A DNA stretch of 20,827 nt from CBFHSD01 sp965658375 (GTDB lineage Bacteria; Bacteroidota; Bacteroidia; Flavobacteriales_G; Salibacteraceae). The position numbers and the translations under genes are program-made. Shown here in pieces: positions 6,416-14,119 of this stretch; the first letter of the stretch is position 1; the number at the start of each line of letters is the position of its first letter. The stretch covers positions 1-20,827 of the forward strand of contig CBFHSD010000043.1 in the NCBI GenBank assembly GCA_965658375.1, written 5' to 3'. The notes beneath the pieces were generated by a model. That model ran no database searches. It worked only from the letters and a program-made list of their open reading frames with translations, and was not told the DNA's origin.

Positions 6416-7150
6416 TTAAAGAATGGTTATGAGCGCCAAGGCAATGCCTAAGCCAATGCCAATAAATTTATTGAGGTTGAAAGAATGTGATTGGTCTTGC
6501 TCAAAAACAATCGTGGTAGAAATATGTAAAAGAATACCTACAACTAGGCCGTTTATCACTCCAATAAATACATCAGAAGTAAACCATTGTGCATTGTTGA
6601 GTAAGGCTCCAACTGCTGCTCCTACGGGCATGGTCAAAGCAAACAAGAAGAGTGTCACTACCATTTTGCCTTTGGCTACTTCGCTGCGCATCAATAAAGA
6701 CACCAATACAATGGTAATGGGCACTTTGTGCAAGAGGATCCCTAAAACCAAATTGTGATTCACCTCATGACCTTCATGCCCATGGTGTGAATGCCCAGTA
6801 AACAGTGGCAATGATTCTAGAAAAGCATGCAGCAATAAACCAATAATAATGGTGGTGGGAAACTCACGCTTGTGCACGTGAATGTGGCCATGCTCAATTC
6901 CTTTAGAAAGGGGTTCTAAGAGCGTTTGTATCACAAAACCGCCAATGACCCAAAGTCCGCCTTTCATGCCCAAATGGTGATAGACTTCTGGGAGCATATG
7001 CGTAAAAATCAATGCTATGATAAAGCCTGCTCCAAAAGAACTCAACCAAGCTTGGTACTTGAGTATATCTTGGTATTTCTTCATGGTAAACCATGATAGG
7101 AGACCCACAAAAAGAAAAAAGACACTGCCTGCTATCCACTCCATACTCAT
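6416..7150 (-). CDS. ZIP-family divalent metal transporter
   Basis: 244 residues, about eight membrane segments. ZIP proteins import Zn2+, Fe2+ or related ions into the cytoplasm. The core is visible: segment IV has HAFLESLP (His108, Glu112) and segment V has HKVPITIVL (His141, Pro144), the paired metal-site helices. Other signs are FTHMLPEVYHH (about 50-59) in segment II, a His loop HGHIHVHK (87-94), and a second, His-rich loop GHSHHGHEGHEVNH (119-132) between segments IV and V that could bind metal. The start ATG overlaps the stop of the upstream methyltransferase by four bases (ATGA), so the two are translationally coupled. It is the last gene of the six-gene minus-strand run with the TonB-dependent receptor, which fits inner-membrane uptake of the same metal. 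Zn against Fe cannot be decided from sequence. Confidence 0.87.
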   Translation of the reverse strand: MSMEWIAGSVFFLFVGLLSWFTMKKYQDILKYQAWLSSFGAGFIIALIFTHMLPEVYHHLGMKGGLWVIGGFVIQTLLEPLSKGIEHGHIHVHKREFPTTIIIGLLLHAFLESLPLFTGHSHHGHEGHEVNHNLVLGILLHKVPITIVLVSLLMRSEVAKGKMVVTLFLFALTMPVGAAVGALLNNAQWFTSDVFIGVINGLVVGILLHISTTIVFEQDQSHSFNLNKFIGIGLGIALALITIL

Positions 7151-7878
7151 GCGCGATGTGCAATAAAAATCATACGTGGTGAGTGTTCGGCATCAAAAGC
7201 TTCTAATTGGTAGTTTCCGAAAATGTGTTCGCACGCCAATCCTACATGTTGAAACATGGCTTGAAATTGATCAGGAGTAATTAAGTCTACGCGCTCTTCA
7301 AAGTGAAAGGTCTTGCCCGCATCGTTGACATCAATGTTCTTCACAATTTGCTTTCCTTCAATCTGTTTTGAAATCTCAAAACGCACCCCTTCAAACTCTT
7401 TCACATCAGATTGTTTGAACTGCTTTTCTACCCAAACAGGGTTCAAGTAATCCAATACCAAAGTGCCTTTTTGTTTCAATGCGTGTTGGATATTCTTACA
7501 GACTTTTTCATTTTCTCCCAAGTTGCCGAAATAGCCAAAACTGGTAAACAGGTTCATCACCACATCAAAACGATCATCGCCAAAAGGTTCGCGCATGTCT
7601 TGCTGCTCAAACGCCAAATTTTCTGCCGCGAAGCCCAGCGCATAGTTTACATTCTCAGAACTGAGGTCCATGCCAACAACATCCAAACCTTTTGTGGCTA
7701 AATAACGGCTGTGCCTGCCTTTGCCACATGCCAAGTCTAAGACCTTGCTTTGTGGAGCAAAATGGAGTTTATTCAATAAGGCATCGATGAATGCGCGCGC
7801 CTCTTGATCATCTCTATCTTTATACAGAATGTGATAATACTTAGAATTGAACCAATGCTCAAACCATTTGCTTTGCAT
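7147..7878 (-). CDS. Class I SAM-dependent methyltransferase
   Basis: 243 residues, cytoplasmic. Motif I is KVLDLACGKGRHS (about 45-57), the SAM-binding glycine loop; motif II is VVGMDLSSENVNYA with the acidic end of strand beta-2; the next signature is FEQQDMREPF (the Asp after beta-3) and FDVVMNLFTSFGYF (motif IV region). The C-terminal half has KIEGKQIVKNIDV-type beta strands as in small-molecule methyltransferases of the UbiE/CapM-like set. The substrate is not readable. It sits 51 bp after the TonB-dependent receptor gene and overlaps the ZIP gene by four bases, so it belongs at least to the ZIP transcript. A role in the metal pathway, such as modifying a metallophore, is possible but only inferred from position. 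Confidence 0.85.
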   Translation of the reverse strand: MQSKWFEHWFNSKYYHILYKDRDDQEARAFIDALLNKLHFAPQSKVLDLACGKGRHSRYLATKGLDVVGMDLSSENVNYALGFAAENLAFEQQDMREPFGDDRFDVVMNLFTSFGYFGNLGENEKVCKNIQHALKQKGTLVLDYLNPVWVEKQFKQSDVKEFEGVRFEISKQIEGKQIVKNIDVNDAGKTFHFEERVDLITPDQFQAMFQHVGLACEHIFGNYQLEAFDAEHSPRMIFIAHRA

Positions 7879-7929
7879 GTGTGCAAATATGGTTTATCCA
7901 ATCAATATTCAAAGCAGGATTGATTGACA

Positions 7930-10332
7930 TTAATAGGTGAACCCAAGGGTAAAGTAAAAATTACGCGCATCGGCAGGAATAACTCCTGGACCCGGATATC
8001 CGGTTGCTCTACGTGTAAAGTACGCGGTATTGAACAAGTTGTTTACCCCGCTCTCTACGCACCACTTTTTCCACGTGTACGAAACACTCAAGTCTTGAAT
8101 CAAATAAGAGGGAATTACTCCCGTAACTGCATTGGGAGATGGTGTTTCAGTATTGTAGGCATCGGTGTATTGATCGGCAATGTAATTCAGTTGCCACACG
8201 GCTTTAATGTTGTTTCTGCAATAGCTTAAGCCCGTGCGCAGTGTTACTGGGGGAACCAGTTCTACGCTCTTCCCTTCTACCAGTGCATCATCGCTCTGGG
8301 TATATTTCGCATGGGTAAGCGACAGGTTCACAAAGGCATTCAATGCTGCTTGACTGGAATCTACCCATGCCAATACATTGTATTCTACGTAAGCTTCAAT
8401 CCCAAAGGTTTTGCTGTCACCAATATTGGTTTTCAATCGTTTCTCAATAAAAGTCACCGAATCCACAACAGTTAAAAATCCTATTCTGTTATTGTAAGCC
8501 AGGTAGTAGGCAGAGAGATCAAAGCGATAGACTTTCGGTTTGCCGCCTCTCCAGCCCAAATCGATATTTGCACCTGTTTCGTCAGAAATTTCAGGATCTA
8601 CAATAAAATTGGGGTTGTCAATACGGATGTCGTTAAAGGTGATGGCTCTGTAGTTTTGAGAAGCATTTGCATAGAGTTCAGAACCTGCAAACTTGTACCC
8701 CACTCCTAGCCCACCCAAGACAAATGAGCGGTAAAGGTCTCTTGACTCTTCATTGGTTTTAGACACAATCACATCTCCCGCAAGATTGCGAACCACCTGT
8801 TTGTACCACCCTTCTGCTCCCGTATGGATGTACTCATAGCGCAAACCCGGAGTTACACTCAAGCGCTCTGTAATGCGAAACACATTTTCGGTAAAAAGAG
8901 AAACATTGGTGCTTGGAAAGTTGTAGTCACTCCCTTCTAAGTCATTGGGATTCAAGAATTCAAAATTGGGTTCTGCGGTGTTGTCTGCATCTCCTTGTTG
9001 TGATGCTGTGTTCCCATTATACAAACGAACGCCCACAAGTAAATTAGAGGTGTTTTCTAAGAAATCGTAGGTTTTGAGCATGCGCGTTTCATTCCCATAA
9101 TTTTGATAGGCGCCACTAATCAAGGTTCTGTTCTTATCGGTAATATCTACACGATCAATGCGATCTAAATTTCCGAGGGCTTCACGAGAGGCCATTAAGC
9201 CAAAGATTTTGGTATTGAAACGCAAGGTGCTTGAATGGGAATAATCTGCGGTAAGAGCGGCCACATTCCATTTTACTTGAAACCAATTTCTTGAACGCAC
9301 AGACTGTTGCGGGTCATCGTAGAAAGCTTGATCTGTTAATCCACCCGGTTGTTGCGCCAAATAATCCATATGGGTAAAATCGAAGCGCATGGTCCACTTT
9401 TCTGATAGCTTGTACTCGTTGCCAACAAATACAGTGTTTGATTCAAAACCGCTGTTGGCCCTCCATCCATTGCCCTGTTTCCGTTGATAAAAGCCATAGT
9501 AATTCCAGTCTTTGTTTTGACCTCCTAGGCTTACAAAAGAATTCCACAAACCAAAAGAACCAAGGGTTTCGCGCACTTGAAAAGAGAAGGGTTTGTCTTT
9601 TGGCCCTCGGTTCATTTTAAAATTAAGCACGCCTCCAAACTGAGTTCCGTATTGCAAAGAAGCTGCACCGCGCACCAGCTCAATGCGTTCAATGGCTTCG
9701 GTAGGTGGTGTATAGTAACTTTCTGGGTAGCCCAGAGCATCGGCTGCAATGTCATAACCATTTTGGCGCACATTGAAATTGCTTGTTCTATCTGGACTTA
9801 AACCTCTGGCACCAATACCCAATTGCAGTCCGCCTCCATCGCTTTCCCAAATGTTGAGGCCAGGCACTTTTCCGTATATCTGACGCGCTTGGTTCACCGC
9901 TTTGTTACCCGGTAATACAGAAGGTAAAATCACCTCTGTTTTCTTGGCTGCGTATATGCTCGTGCCTTCTACTTGTTTCATGTGCATCATCCCAAATTCA
10001 GCTTCTGAATTTTCGGTGATGAGAATTTCGTCTATCGACACCTGAATGGCATTGAGTGTAATGCTTGGGTTTTCTGAGAGTTGCTTGGCGCTAATGGTCA
10101 AAGAGCGAAAACCTTCTTTGAAAACAATGATGTTTTCTGTTGGCTTTGCAACTAGGGTAAAGGTTCCCTTTTTAGAGGTAAATGTGTTCAGCCCACTTTC
10201 TATCACCAAAAGTTCCACTTTATGCAAAGGAGCTTGTGAGGCGCTATCGGATACTACACCTTGAATTTGGGCTTGAGAAATGCCAAAGCAAAAGAACAAA
10301 ATGGAGATATACGCTATGCTATTCTTCCACAT
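7930..10332 (-). CDS. TonB-dependent outer-membrane receptor (FecA-like)
   Basis: 800 residues. Residues 1-22 are a signal peptide (FFCFGISQAQ). Residues about 23-105 form a carboxypeptidase-like regulatory domain (IQGVVSDSASQAPLHKVELLV, then TSKKGTFTLVAK), the usual Bacteroidota extension. The plug follows at about 130-245: VLPGNKAVNQARQIYGKVPG, LGIGARGLSPDRTSNFNVRQ, AIERIELVRGAASLQYGTQF and GGVLNFKMNRG. The rest is the 22-strand barrel ending with FYFTLGFTY (terminal aromatic). The plug style and SPDRTSNFNVRQNG segment are like the FecA/iron-siderophore group more than SusC, and no SusD follows. It overlaps the HTTM gene start-to-stop by 14 bp, so the two are coupled. With the imelysin-like gene upstream and a ZIP transporter downstream, uptake of ferric chelates or another metal complex is the best inference. 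Confidence 0.93.
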   Translation of the reverse strand: MWKNSIAYISILFFCFGISQAQIQGVVSDSASQAPLHKVELLVIESGLNTFTSKKGTFTLVAKPTENIIVFKEGFRSLTISAKQLSENPSITLNAIQVSIDEILITENSEAEFGMMHMKQVEGTSIYAAKKTEVILPSVLPGNKAVNQARQIYGKVPGLNIWESDGGGLQLGIGARGLSPDRTSNFNVRQNGYDIAADALGYPESYYTPPTEAIERIELVRGAASLQYGTQFGGVLNFKMNRGPKDKPFSFQVRETLGSFGLWNSFVSLGGQNKDWNYYGFYQRKQGNGWRANSGFESNTVFVGNEYKLSEKWTMRFDFTHMDYLAQQPGGLTDQAFYDDPQQSVRSRNWFQVKWNVAALTADYSHSSTLRFNTKIFGLMASREALGNLDRIDRVDITDKNRTLISGAYQNYGNETRMLKTYDFLENTSNLLVGVRLYNGNTASQQGDADNTAEPNFEFLNPNDLEGSDYNFPSTNVSLFTENVFRITERLSVTPGLRYEYIHTGAEGWYKQVVRNLAGDVIVSKTNEESRDLYRSFVLGGLGVGYKFAGSELYANASQNYRAITFNDIRIDNPNFIVDPEISDETGANIDLGWRGGKPKVYRFDLSAYYLAYNNRIGFLTVVDSVTFIEKRLKTNIGDSKTFGIEAYVEYNVLAWVDSSQAALNAFVNLSLTHAKYTQSDDALVEGKSVELVPPVTLRTGLSYCRNNIKAVWQLNYIADQYTDAYNTETPSPNAVTGVIPSYLIQDLSVSYTWKKWCVESGVNNLFNTAYFTRRATGYPGPGVIPADARNFYFTLGFTY

Positions 10333-11656
10333 AAGGCAGTACCCATTTTTTCTGTTGCCAAGAATCTTCTTGCGTCATTAAATTGACCTTGGTATCAATG
10401 AGCTGTTGGCTTGGTTTCCCGTTCATGGTGACCCAAGAATCGCAATACACTTGCGGATCATCCATACCCATTGCTTTAAAGTGTTCTCCCAAATAATGAG
10501 CGAATTGCAAAATCATATCGGGCTGAAAAGCCATTTGCTTTTCTTGATGCGCATTTAGAAATTCGCTATTCACTACTTCCCCTCGTTTTCCCAGCTCACC
10601 ATCTTGCACGTAAAAAGTAGCGGTTCCCGCTTTTTCTACCAGCATTACTCGCCAACCAAAACGATAGGCTTCTTCGTTCCAAAAACGGTTTCCCTCATAA
10701 AACACATAACGGAAAGGAAAGAACAATTGAAAGGCGATGAAGGCACCAAATACAACCTTAAGCGTTGCCCAATTCGGGAGTATTTCATTGGGTTCTCCAT
10801 GATTGAGAAACTTAAACGGAGAAAGAAGCTTTTCGTGAAATTCTTGGCTAAAAAATACCCACACAACGATGGTCATGACCATTGGAAACACACCTATTTG
10901 AAACAAAGCACCTACTGTAATATGAAAGGCCAGCACCGCTATGTAAGCGAAAAGTCGCGTGCGTTTGTTCCACAAGAAAAACGGGATGGTGGCATCATAA
11001 ATCATTCCCGCCCAACTGAACACATAAGCGGTAATTGGATAAGTGAATAAAACGCCAATAATGGGCAAATTGTCTTTTGCGGGAAGCCAAATACGCAGCG
11101 GCATGGCTTCAAACAGCCAAGTAGAATTCATCTTGGCAATGCCTGCATAAAGGTATACAATGGCCACTTGAATTTGAAAGGCCAAAAGCATCCATCTTGG
11201 AATGGTATCTAATTGAATGGCAGGTGTGCGCAAAGCATCCATGCTGTATTTGCTTCCTGCGGGAACAAGCACCAGTAAAAGCGCCAACAGGCTCACAAAA
11301 TAATAGTGATTGAGGTAGTAGGTAAGATCAATGAGTTCTACGTAGGTAAAAGCAAGAAAAAAGAGGATAGCGCCTATGCGGTACTTGAAACCTGCAATGA
11401 TTTGAATACTTGAAACCACCATAAGAATGTGGATGGCATACATCCAAAATTCAGGTAGCACCTTTACCCATTCAAAACCGAAATAGCTGAAATGAAAAGC
11501 GGGTTCTACAAAGTGATTGTCTATCCATCCTAAATACCAAAAGCGCAGGGTGCTAAAAAGCATCAAAACCCCAAAAGTGATTCTCAATGTCACCAGGGGT
11601 TCTATGCCAACAGGTTCGGCAAGTTTTGCTTTGTATGTTAGGATCAGGTCTTTCAT
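10319..11656 (-). CDS. HTTM-domain integral membrane protein
   Basis: 445 residues. The first 300 residues are several hydrophobic spans (examples: VTLRITFGVLMLFSTLRF, IHILMVVSSIQIIAGF, YYFVSLLALLLVLVPAGS, MLLAFQIQVAIVYLYAGIAK, LFAYIAVLAFHITVGALFQIG, VVFGAFIAFQLFFPF). The part with FQIQVAIVYLYAGIAKMNSTWLFE and the following LPIIGVLFTYP matches the HTTM family, the domain shared with the membrane part of vitamin K-dependent gamma-carboxylase. The last 130 residues form a soluble tail with YRFGWRVMLVEKAGTATFYV. Whether it carboxylates anything is unknown. It overlaps the receptor gene by 14 bp and follows the imelysin gene by 6 bp. This order (imelysin, HTTM, receptor) is, to my knowledge, recurrent in Bacteroidota, so a role in the same uptake system is likely. 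Confidence 0.87.
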   Translation of the reverse strand: MKDLILTYKAKLAEPVGIEPLVTLRITFGVLMLFSTLRFWYLGWIDNHFVEPAFHFSYFGFEWVKVLPEFWMYAIHILMVVSSIQIIAGFKYRIGAILFFLAFTYVELIDLTYYLNHYYFVSLLALLLVLVPAGSKYSMDALRTPAIQLDTIPRWMLLAFQIQVAIVYLYAGIAKMNSTWLFEAMPLRIWLPAKDNLPIIGVLFTYPITAYVFSWAGMIYDATIPFFLWNKRTRLFAYIAVLAFHITVGALFQIGVFPMVMTIVVWVFFSQEFHEKLLSPFKFLNHGEPNEILPNWATLKVVFGAFIAFQLFFPFRYVFYEGNRFWNEEAYRFGWRVMLVEKAGTATFYVQDGELGKRGEVVNSEFLNAHQEKQMAFQPDMILQFAHYLGEHFKAMGMDDPQVYCDSWVTMNGKPSQQLIDTKVNLMTQEDSWQQKKWVLPYVEE

Positions 11657-11662
11657 GCCGCA

Positions 11663-12757
11663 TCAATCGCCATCACCACTGTCATAAGTTATAGCAATGC
11701 CCAAACTGCTGCTCATGTCACTTTTGACATAGCGGGTTAGCTTGCTCAATTCTGTGTAATAGTTGTCTAAAGATTGGGGTTGTTGAGCAACCGTTTCAGA
11801 GAAGCATTGATTTGGCAATAACTCAAAGGCATTTTCTACCTGTGTAAATTGGCTTTGGGTAGTACTTACAAGGTCATCACCATTTGGCACTGTGGCTAAA
11901 TAGTCGTCCCACCCAATTCCATTTTCTCCATTGGCATTGGTTCCTGAATACATGTTAGTGAACGCCTCGAAAAACTGTTGTTGGAACTCCGCACTCATAC
12001 CACTGTAATAACATTCTACCATGCTTGGTTGCGAAATGGTTTGTCCGGCTCTTTTGCCTGCAGGCAGGGCCACTCTAAAGTTTTTATGCGCTTCGTAAGC
12101 TTTAATAAACTCGTTGTACATGAGTGAAACTGATGAACCGGGATCTGTTCCATTGTTGGAAATAAAATCAGCGCGGTAACTGCTCCATTCATCAGAAGCG
12201 CTTTGCGTGACTTCTAAAATACGCCCAACAATGGCCGAGAGGTATTCCTTAAAGTTTTCATCTGCAAAGCGATGAAGTACAAGCTGCTTATTTCCACCTT
12301 TTTCGAAAATAAGGTACTCCACTCCTAAGTAACCTCGGGTATCTCTATCGAAATTGTTCAATGAAAAATCTCCTTGGTTGATATAGCTTAATAAGAGGAT
12401 GGTATCTACCGGGAAGGTTCCCAAATTTTCTAGGAGTGACCCAGAGGGGCTTGACCCTGGACCAAAGTTATAGGCGCTTATGTTTTGAAAGCTAGCATAT
12501 GCTTGTTTCCATTGTTCTTGCACTGCTAAAAGCGTGTTTTCATTAGGCGTTGCAGTAAACGCATTTGTTGCTTCTTCTAAAGCAAAAGCTGCGTTTTTAC
12601 TCGATTCAAAACTGGGTACAATCAGCTCATCGGCATACCATGTCAGCATTTCTGTTCTATTAAAAGAGCGCTCTTCCACCCCATCATCATCGCTGTTACA
12701 GCTGCTCATGATCAAAGCCATTATCGCCACAAAAAATAACTGAGAAAAGCCGGCCAT
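11663..12757 (-). CDS. Imelysin-like (peptidase M75-like) lipoprotein
   Basis: 364 residues from the start chosen here. An upstream ATG at 12802 is in frame, but the lipoprotein signal fits only from the ATG at 12757: MAGFSQLFFVAIMALIMSSC with Cys20, preceded by a GAAGGAAAG purine run. Imelysins are helical proteins of the cell envelope linked to iron (IrpA, EfeO-like). Helical signatures are LLAVQEQWKQAYASFQNISAY, then GYLGVEYLIFEKGG and LYNEFIKAYEAHKNFRVALP. The family motif GxHxxE appears here as GYLGVE (142-147), so the metal-binding His is replaced by Leu, as in the IPPA-like branch with GLxALEYL. Peptidase activity is therefore doubtful. The 6-bp spacing to the HTTM gene shows an operon. 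Likely role: a surface or periplasmic protein that helps capture iron or another metal. Confidence 0.88.
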   Translation of the reverse strand: MAGFSQLFFVAIMALIMSSCNSDDDGVEERSFNRTEMLTWYADELIVPSFESSKNAAFALEEATNAFTATPNENTLLAVQEQWKQAYASFQNISAYNFGPGSSPSGSLLENLGTFPVDTILLLSYINQGDFSLNNFDRDTRGYLGVEYLIFEKGGNKQLVLHRFADENFKEYLSAIVGRILEVTQSASDEWSSYRADFISNNGTDPGSSVSLMYNEFIKAYEAHKNFRVALPAGKRAGQTISQPSMVECYYSGMSAEFQQQFFEAFTNMYSGTNANGENGIGWDDYLATVPNGDDLVSTTQSQFTQVENAFELLPNQCFSETVAQQPQSLDNYYTELSKLTRYVKSDMSSSLGIAITYDSGDGD

Positions 12758-12823
12758 AGCCGACTTTCCTTCAACACACAACAAACTGTTTACTCTCAAC
12801 ATAAACTGCTTTTTTTAAGCTTA

Positions 12824-13924
12824 TTATTCTCTTCCTTCTGAGCTTACCCAATTGATTCTAAAATTGGCCAAGTCTTGATTTGTAAAACCATAGATTACCG
12901 CCAATTGATCTACACCATCTAGCATAGACAAGGTGTTATTGGCAGATTGCCAAGACTCATACAATCTCGACTCGCTAGTATTCACATCAAAATAGATGGT
13001 ATTTAACACAGCAGCCAATTCTGCATTTGTGGCAATGCGTTGCTGATGAGGCGCCAAGTACAGTCCCCACAAAAAGCCAATCCCTTCGCTTAAATCGTGC
13101 ATTGCAGATGCAACATCTTCTTCTGTTAGGTTAGTCTGTGATAGGTTCTCTACACCACCTTCTATATAGTCTACTGCAGTTGCAGCAGCAGCCATCTCCC
13201 AGTTATGCAAAATCATCTCTTTTGCTTCGTTGATTTCTGTTGACCAATCGCCTTCGGTTTCAAGCGCGGTTTTCAACTGTATACAACCTTGTTTCATATT
13301 CAAGTAAAAGCCGCCAGAAGAAGGAGTTCTTCTTGCCGCATACTTAGCCATGTAGCGGTCCGCATACTCGATTGCCTTATCACTGTTCGAAAAAGCAGGA
13401 TAAGCACCAAACAAAGCCACTACCCGATCTACATCTGCTGCAGAAAGATTCGTTCGGTTCAAAATAGATACCGCCTCATTCAACATTCCTGCATTGTAAT
13501 AGCCTTTCTCTATCAGCTGTTCCAACTCAAGTCCTGTGTGATCCAGCAAGCGCGAACCATAATGCCCACCTGTTCCATTGGGTACGTCAAGCGGCTCAAA
13601 AGTGTTATTGGAAGCCAAAGCCATTGCCGAAAATTCTGCGTCTAACATGTCTGTGTAAGCCACAGGCGCTTTGTCTTTTAGTGGTTGAAGATTCCATGCA
13701 GATTTTAAATCTGTTTCTGAAACCACATTGCCACCGTCTGCCTTACTCATTGCGTCACTTAAAGAACCCAATGCCAAATTGGCCGTGAGCTCATTCAAAG
13801 CATTTTGGTCAAAACTGGTAGTATCGTATTCGCTTGGATAAACCAGTGTATCTTCTGTCTCATCATCGTTATTGCACGCCACGAAGCTGAGCGAAAGGAA
13901 GAGTAATGGGAATATATTTTTCAT
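12824..13924 (-). CDS. DUF4856 lipoprotein, first gene of the metal-uptake run
   Basis: 366 residues. Signal peptide with lipobox SFVAC (Cys17) followed by NNDDETED, an acidic stretch typical of exported surface lipoproteins in this phylum. The body is helical and matches DUF4856: YPSEYDTTSFD near the start, GHYGSRLLDHTGLELEQLIE (120-139), and later GIGFLWGLYLAP. The His121/Glu133 pair in GHYGSRLLDHTGLELEQ is reminiscent of the GxHxxE motif of imelysins, so this may be a distant relative of the next gene; that is inference. It is the first gene after the promoter at 13960-13991 and is followed by the imelysin gene after 21-66 bp, depending on the start taken. Function unknown; by context a partner in binding the ligand taken up by the TonB-dependent receptor. 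Confidence 0.85.
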   Translation of the reverse strand: MKNIFPLLFLSLSFVACNNDDETEDTLVYPSEYDTTSFDQNALNELTANLALGSLSDAMSKADGGNVVSETDLKSAWNLQPLKDKAPVAYTDMLDAEFSAMALASNNTFEPLDVPNGTGGHYGSRLLDHTGLELEQLIEKGYYNAGMLNEAVSILNRTNLSAADVDRVVALFGAYPAFSNSDKAIEYADRYMAKYAARRTPSSGGFYLNMKQGCIQLKTALETEGDWSTEINEAKEMILHNWEMAAAATAVDYIEGGVENLSQTNLTEEDVASAMHDLSEGIGFLWGLYLAPHQQRIATNAELAAVLNTIYFDVNTSESRLYESWQSANNTLSMLDGVDQLAVIYGFTNQDLANFRINWVSSEGRE

Positions 13925-13930
13925 GTCTTA

Positions 13931-13952
13931 TTTAGAATTAGTCTAATTAAAA
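13931..13952 (-). promoter_or_regulatory. Operator-like palindrome at the start of the metal-uptake run
   Basis: Two nested perfect palindromes: AATTAG-T-CTAATT (13936-13948) and TTAGA-ATTAG-TCTAA (13932-13946). The core TTAG-N-CTAA recalls DtxR/IdeR-type iron-repressor sites (TTAGGTTAGxCTAACCTAA) rather than the classical Fur box. It lies between the predicted -7 box and the start codon, about where transcription would begin, so a bound repressor would block transcription. Confidence 0.6.
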
Positions 13953-13959
13953 GATGGCG

Positions 13960-13991
13960 CAAATTTATGTGTGCTTGTTTCGTGTATCCAA
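13960..13991 (-). promoter_or_regulatory. Promoter of the metal-uptake run
   Basis: On the minus strand TTG (13991-13989), then 21 bp, then TAAATTTG (13967-13960), an exact TAnnTTTG with the spacing reported for Bacteroidota promoters. The predicted start lies near 13954, giving a leader of about 30 nt to the ATG at 13924. Confidence 0.68.
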
Positions 13992-14068
13992 TACCTAAAA
14001 TTGGGTATATCCTCTTTCAAGTGGCTTTATAACTTGTGAATAACTTGGGTCAGCAAAGAATAGATAGC

Positions 14069-14101
14069 TTGCTCAATAAGCTTTGATAGAAATTACCTTT
14101 G
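14069..14101 (+). promoter_or_regulatory. Promoter of the TPR gene
   Basis: TTG at 14069-14071, 22 bp, then TACCTTTG (14094-14101), an exact TAnnTTTG. The final TTG of this box could be misread as an alternative start codon of the gene; the promoter reading instead supports the ATG at 14120, leaving a leader of about 12 nt. Confidence 0.6.
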
Positions 14102-14119
14102 AAAATCATTCTAAAAGTC

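Noticed and set aside
10604..11050. 148-codon plus-strand frame inside the HTTM gene
   Set aside because: It lies wholly antisense to a well-supported gene, has low-complexity basic composition and no recognisable domain.
13931..13952. A classical Fur box before the DUF4856 gene
   Set aside because: The palindrome lacks the GATAAT-type hexamer repeats; its half-sites are TTAG/CTAA instead.
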